Part shown: in pieces, positions 26,546 to 36,100 of the stretch
How the letters are laid out: each line of letters begins with the position of its first letter
How positions within the stretch are numbered: position 1 is the first letter of the stretch
Source of the DNA: Pseudomonadota bacterium
GTDB lineage: Bacteria; Pseudomonadota; Gammaproteobacteria; Steroidobacterales; Steroidobacteraceae
Length of the DNA stretch: 64,000 nucleotides
Direction of reading: 5' to 3'
Assembly: GCA_021847105.1 (NCBI GenBank)
Contig: JAJZUT010000001.1
Location: 248,001 to 312,000, forward strand
Position numbers and translations under genes: made by a program
Notes under the pieces: model-generated
Databases searched by the model: none
What the model was told of the DNA's origin: nothing
Seen by the model: the letters and a program-made list of their open reading frames with translations, nothing else

Positions 26546-29500
26546 TCACTCACCGCCCTGCGGACAGCTCTTGCGCGTCTGGCGTGCGAACCAGGTCATC
26601 AACTGGCGCATCGCCTGCATCCGCTCCGTTTCCGCCGGATGCTCGTGGATGCAGGCATGCAGCCACAGTACCTGCTCGTCCTTGACCTGCTGGGCCTGCA
26701 GGAAATGGCTGATCGGGCAGGCGGCGAGTTCCCCCGGCCGCTGCAGGTGCAGCGGGTCGTGCATCACCCGCCACTGATAGGCCAGAGCCCCAAGCCAGCT
26801 GTGCAGCGTGCGGCCGTCGCCGCCGCGGAAGGTGCGCTGCGCGAGCCACTGCGCCAGCGCCTCTGGCGGCATCGGCCGCGCCAGCGCATAGCCCTGCCCG
26901 AAGCGGCAGCCGAGCACGATCGCCGCCTCGATGATGTCCGCATCCTCCAGCCCCTCGGCCACCACGTCGCGCTCGAGGTCCTCCCCGATCTGCACCACCG
27001 TGCGGATCAGGCTCAGCGCCTTGACCGGATCGCGCGCCAGGTCCTTGATGATGTTCTGGTCGATCTTGATCACGTCGAACGGCAGATCCGCCAGGCGCTT
27101 GAGGTTGCTGAATCCCGAGCCGAGATCGTCCATGGCAATGTTCACCCCAAGCGCCGCGAGGCGGCCAATCGCCTCATCGATCGCCGCAGCCTCGAGCGTC
27201 TGGCTCTCGAGCAGCTCGAGCGTCAGATACTGTGGTGCCACCTGCGTCTCGCGCAGCGCCTCCTCGACCCAGCGCGCACAGTCGGGGTGTACCAGAGAAC
27301 TCGGCGCCAGATTGATCGACAGGCAGATCGGCAGCTGCGCATCGCGCCAGCCCCGCAGGTGTGCGAGCGATTGCTTCAGTCCCTGGCGGAACAGCGCATC
27401 CAGGTCGCTCTCCCCGAGCGCCGGCAGGAATTGTCCGGGGTTGATCGAGGTGCCCTCTCGCGTGCACAGCCGTGCCAGCGCCTCCACCTTCACCAGCGTC
27501 CCGTCGCGCAGATCGACGATCGGTTGCACCCACATCTGCACACCACCGCCGTAGAGCAGTGAGCGAATCTTTTCGACTTGGCAGGTGTCGATCAGGAGCG
27601 CGCGGTTGTGTGAGGCGCGCGTCATCTGGCTCCAGCGGTTCTGCAGCGAGAGCCGCCAGGTGTGCATCCAGCCGGAGGAGAACTGATGCGGGTAGGCGCC
27701 GTAGAGCATCAGTACCGCGTGGATCGTCCCGTGTCGGTGCACCGGGATCGTCACGGCGCTGCGGATTGCGCACTCTTGCATAACCGACTGCCACGGCTGT
27801 ACGCGCGGATCGTGCGCTACGGCTGACGTTTCCTGTGCGCAGTCGGTCATCCACGTTGTGGCGACGAGCCCCTGTCCGCGGGCGTCACGGGGGTCGAGTA
27901 CCGGGTGCAGCGCTCGCGCGTGGAATGCCTCGCTCAGCGCTTCGGCCGCTTCGCCGGCGGCCCGCTCGATCAACAGCCTGTTTTCCGTGTCCGGCCGAAA
28001 CAACACGGCTGCACGCATACCCGGTAGCGCTGCGAGCGCGTTGAGTTCGGTCTGAGTCCAGTCGGCCGCCAGCGCTCGTCCATCCAGCGCACGGGCGAGC
28101 ATCGCCTGGTATTGATCGAGCACGGACTGCATGGCTTGCAGCTCGCTCTCGATATCCATTTGCAGACGTGCTTCAGCGGCCTGCAACGAACGGTAGCGTG
28201 TGCGTGCGGTGAGCATCGCCGCATCCAGATGCTGGCGCAGCAGGTCGCGGTATACGCCCATGGCCAGCGCCATCCAGGCACCGGACACGCCGATCAGGGC
28301 ATGAATCGTGCCCAACCGGTGGGCGGCCGCTTGCAGCCGCTGTGCACTGGTCTGCGCATCGAGCAGCAGGTGCAGATGAGTGGTCTGCCTGTCCGCGAGG
28401 GAGTGCAATTCCTCAGCCGACAGACACGCGAGGATGGCGGCGGTCTCCCGGTGCGAGTGCAGCTCGCGGTAAAAGGCCGTCGAAAACGCCTGGGCAACCT
28501 GAGCCAGGTGCGGCGCGAGCACCTGCATGCACTCCCGCGCTTCGGTGCCGAACGGATCGCAGGACTCCTCGGCGAGCGGCTCCAGTGCCGTCGTCACGCC
28601 CAGCTGCCACCACTGGGCACGGTCCGGCTTCGACTGCTTGGCCTGATACATGGCGGCATCCGCCCGGCGCAGCAGCTGCTCGGCCTCCTCGCCATCGGCC
28701 GGGTACAGGGCGAGCCCCATGGTCATGTCGATCGAGCACATCGTGCCCTCGGCCGGCTGAAACGGCGTCTCCACCGCACGATGCAGCCGCGCGAGCGCGC
28801 CGCCCAACTGAAACACCTCATGCGTGCTCTGCAGGTCCTCCAACACTACGACGAATTCATCTCCGCCCAGACGCGCGATGAAATCTGCGCTGCGCGCGAA
28901 CTCACGCAGCCGGTGTGCCAGCGTGCGCAACAGCTCATCGCCTGCATCGTGGCCCAGACGGTCGTTGACGGGTTTGAAGTCATCGAGATCGATCACGCCC
29001 ACCGCGAGCGAGCTGCCCCGGCGGTGCGCGCGCGCGATCGCCTGCGGCAGATACTCCTCGAGCGCCAGCCGGTTCGGCAGCGACGTGAGCGAATCGGTGC
29101 GGGCCATGCGCGCTTCCTGTGCTTGCAGCGTGCGGATGCGCTCCTTCAGGTCGAGCTCATCGAGGCCGCGGCCGAGCAGCGCGCCGATGCGGGTGCACAC
29201 TTCGATCGTGGCCGCATCGAAGCTGGCGCGCCGGGGCGAGGCGAGCGCGAGGATCGCCCAGAGCCGCTGGCTGCGCAGGATCGGAAGCGCGAGCAAGCTC
29301 AGCCAGCGGTGGGCCGCAAATCCCTCGTGCCAGGGTTGCAGGGTCGGATCGGCGAGCGTGTCATTGCACACGAGCAGCCGTTGCGCTCGCCAGGCCTTGA
29401 CCACCACCGATGCGGTGTCCGATTCGCACAGGCGTGGCGGCGCGAGCCGCACCTGGCCAACGCCTTCACCCGCCAGGGCGAGCACATCGAACACGCCATC

Positions 29501-30217
29501 GTGGCCGGGTCGGCCGATCCATGCCGCATGAAATGGGGTGTCGAGCGTCAATTTGGCGCAGAGGCTCTCGAGCATCTCCTGCTCGTGCCGACACTGGATC
29601 AGCACGTCGCCGCAATGCAGCAACGCGCGATATAGGGCCTGCAGATCGAGCAGCTGCTGACGTTGGGTCAAAAGATCCAGGGTGCGATGGCCGATATTTT
29701 CCGTGACCTCGCTGACCGTCTCGACCAGACGGACCCGTACGTCGGGCTGCGGCTCGAGTGCGCTGGCCGGAGCAGCGGGCGCAGGCGCTGGGTGGGCGCT
29801 CAGTTCGCGCGCCAGCTGCCGGTCGACCTCCATGATGTGGTTGAGGAGCCACTGGGCCAGAAACGCCAGTAGCTCGACGATCACGTCCGCCGCGTGTTCC
29901 TGCGCCAGTGCCTGTGCTTGGCGCAGGAATCTGCGGAAACTGCGGTGCGCCCGCAGATGCATGGCGCGATGGCGCGGGTCCACCGCCGAGGAGAGCATGA
30001 GCTTCTCTTCCTCGCGGAAGTGATAGCCGGTGTACTCCGCCAGGGCGTCGAGCAGGGCTTTAGCGTGTGCCGGCGGTGCTTGCTCTGCGTGCGCCTGTGC
30101 GGCGCGATTGAATATCTCGAGCAACTGCTGATGCTGCTCGTCGACCATGGCGATGCCCGTGGCCATGGCGTCTGTCCACTGCAGCGCTCGTGCTGGATCG
30201 CAAATGCGGGCTCCCAC
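26546..30217 (-). CDS. Hemerythrin-GAF-GGDEF-globin-like-GAF-EAL c-di-GMP protein
   Basis: This 1,223-residue cytosolic protein combines many domains. Residues 14-135 are a bacteriohemerythrin with all seven di-iron ligand positions (H29, H66, E70, H87, H91, H127, D132). Residues 195-345 are GAF-like. Residues 370-530 are a GGDEF domain with intact GGDEF (451-455) and an RSAD inhibitory site (442-445). Residues 555-665 match a globin-coupled sensor, with LGTIHALIGV holding a likely haem-proximal His639. Residues 715-870 are a second GAF-like unit. Residues 890-1125 are an EAL domain with VEAL, NLAPSS, DDLGSGFSNL and EGLE. A Cys/His tail (1138-1192) recalls zinc-binding CZB domains. Both catalytic domains look active. 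The GTG start follows a GGAGA site. Confidence 0.85.
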   Translation of the reverse strand: MGARICDPARALQWTDAMATGIAMVDEQHQQLLEIFNRAAQAHAEQAPPAHAKALLDALAEYTGYHFREEEKLMLSSAVDPRHRAMHLRAHRSFRRFLRQAQALAQEHAADVIVELLAFLAQWLLNHIMEVDRQLARELSAHPAPAPAAPASALEPQPDVRVRLVETVSEVTENIGHRTLDLLTQRQQLLDLQALYRALLHCGDVLIQCRHEQEMLESLCAKLTLDTPFHAAWIGRPGHDGVFDVLALAGEGVGQVRLAPPRLCESDTASVVVKAWRAQRLLVCNDTLADPTLQPWHEGFAAHRWLSLLALPILRSQRLWAILALASPRRASFDAATIEVCTRIGALLGRGLDELDLKERIRTLQAQEARMARTDSLTSLPNRLALEEYLPQAIARAHRRGSSLAVGVIDLDDFKPVNDRLGHDAGDELLRTLAHRLREFARSADFIARLGGDEFVVVLEDLQSTHEVFQLGGALARLHRAVETPFQPAEGTMCSIDMTMGLALYPADGEEAEQLLRRADAAMYQAKQSKPDRAQWWQLGVTTALEPLAEESCDPFGTEARECMQVLAPHLAQVAQAFSTAFYRELHSHRETAAILACLSAEELHSLADRQTTHLHLLLDAQTSAQRLQAAAHRLGTIHALIGVSGAWMALAMGVYRDLLRQHLDAAMLTARTRYRSLQAAEARLQMDIESELQAMQSVLDQYQAMLARALDGRALAADWTQTELNALAALPGMRAAVLFRPDTENRLLIERAAGEAAEALSEAFHARALHPVLDPRDARGQGLVATTWMTDCAQETSAVAHDPRVQPWQSVMQECAIRSAVTIPVHRHGTIHAVLMLYGAYPHQFSSGWMHTWRLSLQNRWSQMTRASHNRALLIDTCQVEKIRSLLYGGGVQMWVQPIVDLRDGTLVKVEALARLCTREGTSINPGQFLPALGESDLDALFRQGLKQSLAHLRGWRDAQLPICLSINLAPSSLVHPDCARWVEEALRETQVAPQYLTLELLESQTLEAAAIDEAIGRLAALGVNIAMDDLGSGFSNLKRLADLPFDVIKIDQNIIKDLARDPVKALSLIRTVVQIGEDLERDVVAEGLEDADIIEAAIVLGCRFGQGYALARPMPPEALAQWLAQRTFRGGDGRTLHSWLGALAYQWRVMHDPLHLQRPGELAACPISHFLQAQQVKDEQVLWLHACIHEHPAETERMQAMRQLMTWFARQTRKSCPQGGE

Positions 30218-30427
30218 CGTGCGTCATCTCCGGGAGGACTCAATAACATCCGATAGCGCTTGTCGTGTCGGTACGATACCACTGCGGCCTCGGGAGTGTC
30301 GTCACCTCGCGAATTCACGCTTTGTCGCAAAGAGCCATCCAGCCGGCACACCCCTGCGGTTGGCGGCAGCGCCGGATGCCGCGAAATCCGTTAAATTGGC
30401 CGTTTGACCCGTGGAAGGAGGCCCCTC

Positions 30428-31201
30428 ATGCCTGTGACGCGCATCGCATTCGCCCTGGTCCTGCTGGCTCCCGTCGCCGCTGTGGCGGCTCCGGTGGCCA
30501 AACCCACCGAGCACTTCTCCGGCAAAGGACAGGTGGGCTTCGTCGCCTCTCAGGGCAATGCCCAGGGGAAGTCCGCCAATGTCGCGCTCGATCTGAATTA
30601 TCTCACCGGGTCCTGGAAGCACAGCCTGGATCTTGCGGCGCTCTACGGCCAGAGCCTCGGCGTCGTGTCGGCCGAGCGCTGGACCGCGATCTGGCAGTCC
30701 AATCGCAAGATCAGCTCCGACGCCTACGTATTCGGCTCGCTGCGCTACGAGCACGATATGTTCGACGGCTTCCAATATCAGGCGAGTGCGGCACTCGGCC
30801 TTGGCTACACGGTGCTGCACAACAAATCGACCACGCTGAGCACCCAGCTCGGTGCGGGCTACACCGTGACGCGACCCGAAACCCTCACCGACATACCGCT
30901 CACCAATCCGACCCGCATCTTCATCGAACGCACGGCTCTACCAAGCGAGCGTTACGCGATCGGCACTCTGGGTGTCGATTACCAACAGAAGCTCACCGGC
31001 ACCACCACGCTCAGCGACAAACTGCTGGTCAACGCCGGCTCAGTCAACACGATGTTGACCAATAATCTGGCGTTCGTCGTGAAGGTCTCGACGAAGCTCG
31101 CATTGAGCCTCGGTTACGAGATTCAGGACAACACTCACCCGCCGGGCGCCATCAAGCACCTCGACTCCACCGAGACGGCCAACCTCGTCTACGCGTTTTG
31201 A
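30428..31201 (+). CDS. DUF481 outer-membrane beta-barrel protein
   Basis: This 257-residue protein is exported by a signal peptide (PVAAVAA). It has a GKGQVGFVASQGNAQGKSAN start and alternating-hydrophobic strands typical of DUF481 (YdiY-like) barrels. It ends in Phe (LVYAF), the BAM recognition pattern for outer-membrane proteins. The ligand is unknown; "salt-induced outer membrane protein" annotations are common for this family. The ATG at 30428 has a strong GGAAGGAGG site. Confidence 0.82.
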   Translation: MPVTRIAFALVLLAPVAAVAAPVAKPTEHFSGKGQVGFVASQGNAQGKSANVALDLNYLTGSWKHSLDLAALYGQSLGVVSAERWTAIWQSNRKISSDAYVFGSLRYEHDMFDGFQYQASAALGLGYTVLHNKSTTLSTQLGAGYTVTRPETLTDIPLTNPTRIFIERTALPSERYAIGTLGVDYQQKLTGTTTLSDKLLVNAGSVNTMLTNNLAFVVKVSTKLALSLGYEIQDNTHPPGAIKHLDSTETANLVYAF

Positions 31202-31211
31202 TCCTGCGCAC

Positions 31212-31904
31212 TCAGTGCGCGGGCGCCTGGCGCAGATCTTCGCTCACGGTGCCGACCGCAAGTGTCTCGCGCTCGTGCGCCTCGTCGCGCCACCGCTCCG
31301 CAAGCGCTGCGTCGTACCACGCGCGCATCGAGGGCAACCCGAGCAGCCGCTCGACATACTGTCGGGCGGCTGCCGCAAGCGGTGGCTGATAGGTCTGGAT
31401 GCGAAACGCCACCGGTGCATAGAACGCGTCCGCGGCCGTGAACTTCGCGCCGGCGAGATAGGGACCGCCGAAGCGAGCGAACCCCTCTTGCCAGAGCGCC
31501 TGCAGCCGCTCGAGGTCGCTGTGCAGCGCCGCATCGATCTGGTGCAGGCGGATCCGCTGGCCGCAGGTCATGCTGCAGGACTGGCGCAACGCGCCGAAGC
31601 CCGAGTGCATCTCGGCGGCCGCCGAACGGGCGAACGCGCGCGCAATCGGCTCCTGCGGCCACACGCCGTCGTGCCGCTCGGCGAGATACTCGACGATGGC
31701 CAGCGAGTCCCACACCACCGTCGCGCCGTCATGCAGGCAGGGTACTTTGCCGTTCGGCGAGAACGGGTGGAAGTCGTTGCGCTTGCCGTCCTCGACGAAC
31801 GGCACCAGCCGCTCCTCGAAGGCAATGCCGAGGTTGCGCATCAGAACCCATGGCCGCAGTGACCAGGACGAGTAGTTCTTGTTTGCAATGTATAGGACGT
31901 ACAT
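31212..31904 (-). CDS. Glutathione S-transferase family protein (YfcF-like)
   Basis: This 230-residue GST has YIANKNYSSWSLRPWVLMRN at the N-terminus, where the Ser of SSWS is the likely glutathione-activating residue, then GKVPCLHDG and VWDSLAIVEYLAERH. The C-terminal helical domain has FTAADAFYAPVAFR. The family acts in thiol detoxification; the substrate is unknown. It is on the minus strand, followed by an EamA transporter gene upstream, with only 18 bases between. Confidence 0.83.
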   Translation of the reverse strand: MYVLYIANKNYSSWSLRPWVLMRNLGIAFEERLVPFVEDGKRNDFHPFSPNGKVPCLHDGATVVWDSLAIVEYLAERHDGVWPQEPIARAFARSAAAEMHSGFGALRQSCSMTCGQRIRLHQIDAALHSDLERLQALWQEGFARFGGPYLAGAKFTAADAFYAPVAFRIQTYQPPLAAAARQYVERLLGLPSMRAWYDAALAERWRDEAHERETLAVGTVSEDLRQAPAH

Positions 31905-31922
31905 GCGCCGTGACCTCCGTAT

Positions 31923-32846
31923 TTACGATTGACCGGCCGGTGCGGCCGTCCGCCGGGGGCGCGGCCGCGTGTTGGCGAGGATGACCCCGCCGATCACCCC
32001 CACGCCGCCGGCAAGCGTGAGCACTCCAGGCCGCTCGCCCAGCCACAACCAGCCAATGAGGACGGCGAGCGGGGAGGAGCAGTAGATGAAGCTCGACACC
32101 TTGGTTGCACTCGCCCGATGGATGGCGAGGTTCCAGGTGAGATAACCGAGGAAGGTCGGAGCCACCGCAAGCCACAGCAGCGCCGCCAGCCGCGCCCGCG
32201 GGGCAACCTGAAGAGCGTGTGCCAGGCCGAGCCCGAACGGGGCGGCGGCCAATGCTCCGCCAAGCAGTGTCACGGCGGTGACCGCTTCGGCGCCATAGCG
32301 GCTGGTCCAGGATTTCTGGCCGGTGAAATAAACGGCCGCCGACAGTACGCTCACCAATACCAGCAGCGAGCGAGGCTGAAAGCGCACTTCGCCTGCGCCG
32401 CTCGACACGACGACGATGACGCTGCCGAGTGCTACCGACAGTCCGATCACGGTGCGGGCGGTGAGCCGTTCGCGCAGCCACAGCGCCGAGGTTGCCGCGG
32501 TCGCCGCCGGGATGAGCGCGAGTATGATCGCCGCGGTACCGCTCGGGACGCGGGTCTCGGCCAAGTTCAGACATAGGTGATAGGCGCCGAGGCCGACCGC
32601 GCCGAGCGCGAGCAGCGCCGGCCAGGCGGCCGGCGGCGGCAGTGCGACCCCGCGCAGGCGCAGATAGAGCAGAAACAGGCCTGAGGCGAGCAGCAAGCGG
32701 CCGAACGCGAGTTCCCCTGGCGTGAAGGCGGCGAGCGCGTACGCGATCGAGGCGTAGGCGGATGACCAGGCAAGCACAGCGACGCTGACGTACAGCAGTG
32801 CGCGGGCATCGAGATGACCGGTCTTCTCCACGGATGTCCTTGGCAT
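31923..32846 (-). CDS. EamA-family (DMT) transporter
   Basis: The 307-residue membrane protein has ten predicted hydrophobic segments in two EamA repeats, with FGRLLLASGLFLLYLRL in the first and a similar segment in the second. It is a metabolite or drug exporter with unknown substrate. The start is ATG 32846 (MPRTSVEKTGHL); longer frames overlap ubiB. A 32-base perfect palindrome separates it from ubiB. Confidence 0.85.
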   Translation of the reverse strand: MPRTSVEKTGHLDARALLYVSVAVLAWSSAYASIAYALAAFTPGELAFGRLLLASGLFLLYLRLRGVALPPPAAWPALLALGAVGLGAYHLCLNLAETRVPSGTAAIILALIPAATAATSALWLRERLTARTVIGLSVALGSVIVVVSSGAGEVRFQPRSLLVLVSVLSAAVYFTGQKSWTSRYGAEAVTAVTLLGGALAAAPFGLGLAHALQVAPRARLAALLWLAVAPTFLGYLTWNLAIHRASATKVSSFIYCSSPLAVLIGWLWLGERPGVLTLAGGVGVIGGVILANTRPRPRRTAAPAGQS

Positions 32847-32851
32847 GGTCC

Positions 32852-32883
32852 TGTGAGCGCTGCGCGGCCGCGCAGCGCTCACA
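32852..32883. repeat. 32-bp perfect palindrome over the ubiB stop codon
   Basis: The arms TGTGAGCGCTGCGCGG (32852-32867) and CCGCGCAGCGCTCACA (32868-32883) are exact reverse complements with no loop. The ubiB stop (TGA at 32881-32879 on the minus strand) lies inside it. In RNA it folds into a long hairpin, so it may terminate or process the ubiB transcript; there is no T-run on either side. Confidence 0.75.
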
Positions 32884-34513
32884 GCCAGCGATAGGCCGCG
32901 ACCAGCGCGCCTGCGCCCGCGGCCGTGAGAGTCCAGCCGGGCCAGGCGAGCGGATGCCATGCCAGCCAGAGCAGGCCCGCGAGCAGCACCGCGGAGGCGC
33001 CCGTGACGGCGTCGCGCCGGCGAGCGCTCGCACGCAGCGCCTCGCGCAGCTGGTTCATGCTCGCCACCTCGGGGTGCGTCTGCGGCTCGTGGACCCGACG
33101 CACCGATTCCTTCAGCAGCCCCGGCAGGCTCTGCAGCGACTCAACGACGTCCGGCAGCTGACGCCAGAGATTCTTCATCAGCCGCCGCACGCTCACCCGC
33201 TCGCGCATCCACTCGCGCAGAATCGGCGTGGCCGTGCTCCAGATGTCTAGTTGCGGATACAGCTCGCGCCCGAGGCCCTCGACGTTGAACAGCGTTTTCT
33301 GCAGCAGCATCAGTTGCGGCTGGATCTGCATGTTGAAGCGGCGCGAAATCTCGAACAGCCGCAGCAGCAGGTGGCCGAAGGAGATGTCCGCGAGCGGCCG
33401 GTCGAAGATCGGCTCGCACACCGTGCGGATTGCGGACTCCATCTCATCGATGCGCGTCTGCGGGGGCACCCAGCCTGACTCGACGTGCAGCACGGCTACT
33501 CGGCGGTAGTCGCGCTCGAATACGGCCAGGAAATTCTCCGCCAGGTAATGCTGATCGCGCGGATCGAGCGTACCCATGATGCCGAAGTCGATGGCCGCAT
33601 AGCGCGGCCGCTGCGGGTCGTCGGCCAGCACGAAGATGTTGCCCGGGTGCATGTCCGCATGAAAGAAATTGTGCCGGAAAACCTGAGTGAAGAAGATCCT
33701 CACCCCATTCTCGGCGAGCCGCTCGAAGTTCGTGCCGAGAGCCCGCAGACGTGTCATGTCGCTGATCGGAATGCCGTGAATGCGCTCCATGACCATGACG
33801 TCGCTACGGCAGAAATCCCAGTGCACTTCCGGCACGTAGAGCAGATCAGAGTCGGCGAAGTTGCGCTTCAGCTGCGTGGCGTTGGCCGCCTCGCGCATCA
33901 GGTCGAGCTCATCGAGGATGGTCTTCTCGTATTCCTGCACCAGCTCGCTCGGGCGTAGCCGCCGCGCCTCGCGCCAGTAGCGCTGCGCCAGTGCGGCAAG
34001 GCTGTAGAGCACCTCGAGGTCGCGCTCGATGCGCGCCTTCATGCCGGGCCGCAACACCTTCACGACCACGTCGCGGCCGCTGCTCAGCCGTGCGGCGTGC
34101 ACCTGCGCGATCGAGGCGGCCGCAAGCGGCTCGTCCTCGAAGGCGGCAAAGATCTCGGCGATGGGGCGGCCGAGGCTGTGCTCGACCGTCCTGCGCGCCA
34201 GGGATGCCGGAAACGGCGGCACGCGGTCCTGGAGCTTGGCCAGTTCCTCGGCGATGTCGGGTGGCAGCAGATCACGGCGGGTGGAGATCGCCTGGCCGAA
34301 TTTGACGAAGATCGGCCCCAGTTCCTGCAGGGCCAGCCGCAGCCGCTCCCCGCGCGGAGCGTTCCGCCCGCGGTGCAGCCACATCCACGGCGAGAGGAAG
34401 AACAGAAAGCGCAGCGGGCGGTACAGGTGCGTCGCGCGCACGAAATCGTCAAGTCCGTGCTTCAGCAGCACCCGTTGTATCTGCACGAGCCGGCCGATGA
34501 CCCGCAGCTTCAT
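32879..34513 (-). CDS. ubiB: UbiB atypical protein kinase-like ATPase
   Basis: UbiB is the ADCK/COQ8-type protein needed for ubiquinone synthesis. The KxGQ motif is KFGQAISTRRDLLP, the Ala-rich loop is AAASIAQVHAA, HADMHPGN is the catalytic loop and DFGIMG the metal-binding DFG. Two C-terminal membrane helices follow. The product has 544 residues. It is the third gene of ubiE-ubiJ-ubiB, starting 16 bases after ubiJ. Confidence 0.95.
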   Translation of the reverse strand: MKLRVIGRLVQIQRVLLKHGLDDFVRATHLYRPLRFLFFLSPWMWLHRGRNAPRGERLRLALQELGPIFVKFGQAISTRRDLLPPDIAEELAKLQDRVPPFPASLARRTVEHSLGRPIAEIFAAFEDEPLAAASIAQVHAARLSSGRDVVVKVLRPGMKARIERDLEVLYSLAALAQRYWREARRLRPSELVQEYEKTILDELDLMREAANATQLKRNFADSDLLYVPEVHWDFCRSDVMVMERIHGIPISDMTRLRALGTNFERLAENGVRIFFTQVFRHNFFHADMHPGNIFVLADDPQRPRYAAIDFGIMGTLDPRDQHYLAENFLAVFERDYRRVAVLHVESGWVPPQTRIDEMESAIRTVCEPIFDRPLADISFGHLLLRLFEISRRFNMQIQPQLMLLQKTLFNVEGLGRELYPQLDIWSTATPILREWMRERVSVRRLMKNLWRQLPDVVESLQSLPGLLKESVRRVHEPQTHPEVASMNQLREALRASARRRDAVTGASAVLLAGLLWLAWHPLAWPGWTLTAAGAGALVAAYRWL

Positions 34514-34529
34514 GATCCGTGCACCGGCG

Positions 34530-35123
34530 TCACGGCGTCGCCACTCGTCGCTCGATCTGCTCCAGGCGCGCAGCCAGGCGGTCGACGTCCTCGCGCAACG
34601 CATCGACGCCGTGCAGGAAAGTCTCGCCCTCGGGGCGCGAGACCAGATCGCCGCGCTCGTGGCTTGCATACTCGCCGAGGTCCTGCCACAGCGTGCTCGC
34701 GGCTCGACGGGTCCAATCGGCGGCACCCCGCGCCAACCGGCCGATCCGGTGCGCGGGCACGTCGCCCACGACGAGCGCGAGCTCTTCCTCGACGTCCGGA
34801 CCGAGCAGATGCATGAGCTCCTGGAACTTGGCGGCGACCTCGGCATCACCGCGAACCTCGACTTCGCCTCGCGCCGCCGGTTCACGCGACCATCCGGTGC
34901 CGACGATCAGCAGGCTCAGAGGGCCGCCGATGATGGCGGCATCGGCCGTCTCCTCGCTGCGCCGGATGCGTACCGCGACGCCGGTCGATTCGACCACGAA
35001 ACGTGCCAGTGCCGGAGCTTCTATGGCCAGCCGCCGCCCATCGAGTTCGGTGCACAGCTGCCGCGCGCGCACCGAGCGCGGCAGGCCGCGGTTGAGAAAG
35101 TTCTCGAGCACAGCGAGGAGCAT
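34530..35123 (-). CDS. ubiJ: Ubiquinone biosynthesis accessory factor UbiJ (SCP2-type)
   Basis: This 197-residue protein has an SCP2 lipid-binding N-terminal domain (residues 1-110) with LAVLENFLNRGLPRS and LDGRRLAIEAPA, then a helical C-terminal region ending in a coiled coil (DVDRLAARLEQIERR). UbiJ brings ubiquinone intermediates to the Ubi complex; its partner UbiK is encoded at 25.2 kb. It lies between ubiE and ubiB, the usual gammaproteobacterial order. The start is ATG 35123. Confidence 0.9.
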   Translation of the reverse strand: MLLAVLENFLNRGLPRSVRARQLCTELDGRRLAIEAPALARFVVESTGVAVRIRRSEETADAAIIGGPLSLLIVGTGWSREPAARGEVEVRGDAEVAAKFQELMHLLGPDVEEELALVVGDVPAHRIGRLARGAADWTRRAASTLWQDLGEYASHERGDLVSRPEGETFLHGVDALREDVDRLAARLEQIERRVATP

Positions 35124-35133
35124 GGCGGGCCGC

Positions 35134-35913
35134 TCAGTACTTGTAGCCACGATGCACCGCAACGATGCCGCCGGAGAGGTTGTGGTAGCGGCAGCCCTCG
35201 AGTCCCGCCGCGCGCATCATCTCGAGCAGCTTCTCCTGCGGCGGGTGCATGCGGATCGACTCGGCCAGATAGCGGTAGCTCGCCTCGTCCTGGGCCACCC
35301 ATTTGCCGAGCAGCGGCAGGAGACGGAACGAATAGGCGTCGTAGAGCGGCGCGAGTCCCGGAGCGACCGGCCGCGAGAATTCGAGCACGAGCAATTGCCC
35401 GCCGGGCTTGAGCACGCGGCGCATGGAGGCGAGCGCAGCGGCTTTGTCGGTGACATTGCGCAGCCCGAAGCCGATGGTGACGCATTCGAAGCTGTCGTCG
35501 CGGAACGGCAGTCGCTCGGCATTGGCTTGCACAAACTCGACGTTGCCGAGCACCCCGCGGTCGACGAGCCGGTCCCGGCCGCGCTCGAGCATCGCCGCGT
35601 TGATGTCGCTGAGGATGACGCGGCCGCGCTCACCCACCTGCCGCGCCATGCCTGCAGTCAGGTCGCCGGTGCCGCCGGCCACATCGAGCGCGCTCTGCCC
35701 GGGGCGCAGTCCGGTGAGCGAGAGCGTGAAGCGTTTCCACAGACGGTGCGCGCCCCCGGACATCAAGTCGTTCATCAGGTCGTAGCGGCTCGCTACGGAG
35801 TCAAAGACGCCGCGCACGCGCCGCGCCTTCTCCTCCCAGGGCACACGCTCGTAGCCGAAATCAGTCGCTGGTTGTTCGCTCATCTTGACCGCCGCGTCGG
35901 AAATCCGCGCCAT
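35134..35913 (-). CDS. ubiE: UbiE C-methyltransferase (ubiquinone/menaquinone)
   Basis: This SAM-dependent methyltransferase methylates demethyl-quinol rings. Motif I is [15 protein letters not shown]; the UbiE signatures are [40 protein letters not shown] and [15 protein letters not shown] at the C-terminus. The product has 259 residues from ATG 35913, which has a GGAGG site; ATG 35883 is an in-frame alternative. It heads the ubi cluster. Confidence 0.94.
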   Translation of the reverse strand: MARISDAAVKMSEQPATDFGYERVPWEEKARRVRGVFDSVASRYDLMNDLMSGGAHRLWKRFTLSLTGLRPGQSALDVAGGTGDLTAGMARQVGERGRVILSDINAAMLERGRDRLVDRGVLGNVEFVQANAERLPFRDDSFECVTIGFGLRNVTDKAAALASMRRVLKPGGQLLVLEFSRPVAPGLAPLYDAYSFRLLPLLGKWVAQDEASYRYLAESIRMHPPQEKLLEMMRAAGLEGCRYHNLSGGIVAVHRGYKY

Positions 35914-36003
35914 TGTATCCTCCGGCCGCGCGCGGGGCGTGCCCGGGCGCGGCTTAGCCGGTCGGTCAGCGGCTGTCAAGTTCCGTCGGACAGAGGGAAG
36001 GAT

Positions 36004-36033
36004 TTGCATTTTGAGGCAGTCGGTGCACACAAT
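36004..36033 (+). promoter_or_regulatory. Candidate sigma-70 promoter upstream of a terminator
   Basis: TTGCAT (36004-36009) and CACAAT (36028-36033) are separated by 18 bases. A transcript from here would run only about 60 bases to the terminator at 36066-36100. This may be a small RNA or a terminated leader for the oxidoreductase operon. The match is modest and unproven. Confidence 0.3.
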
Positions 36034-36065
36034 CGCCCCGCGTACGGGGGTCTTGAAACCTTCGG

Positions 36066-36100
36066 GGCCGGACGGTCTACCAGACCCTCCGGCCTTTTTT
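36066..36100 (+). terminator. Rho-independent terminator in front of the 2-oxoacid oxidoreductase operon
   Basis: GGCCGGA-c-GGTCT (36066-36078) pairs with AGACC-c-TCCGGCC (36082-36094) around a 3-base loop, followed by six T (36095-36100). It lies on the plus strand, 50 bases before the gltD-like gene and after no plus-strand gene. It must end a short upstream transcript or act as an attenuator. Confidence 0.85.

Noticed and set aside
28112..29635. 507-codon open frame on the plus strand opposite the GGDEF-EAL gene
   Set aside because: No motif and a Gln/Arg/His-rich composition typical of an antisense frame; the minus-strand gene has clear domains.
36004..36100. 6S or SRP RNA
   Set aside because: Neither the size nor any conserved sequence that I know fits; only a terminator and weak promoter are visible.
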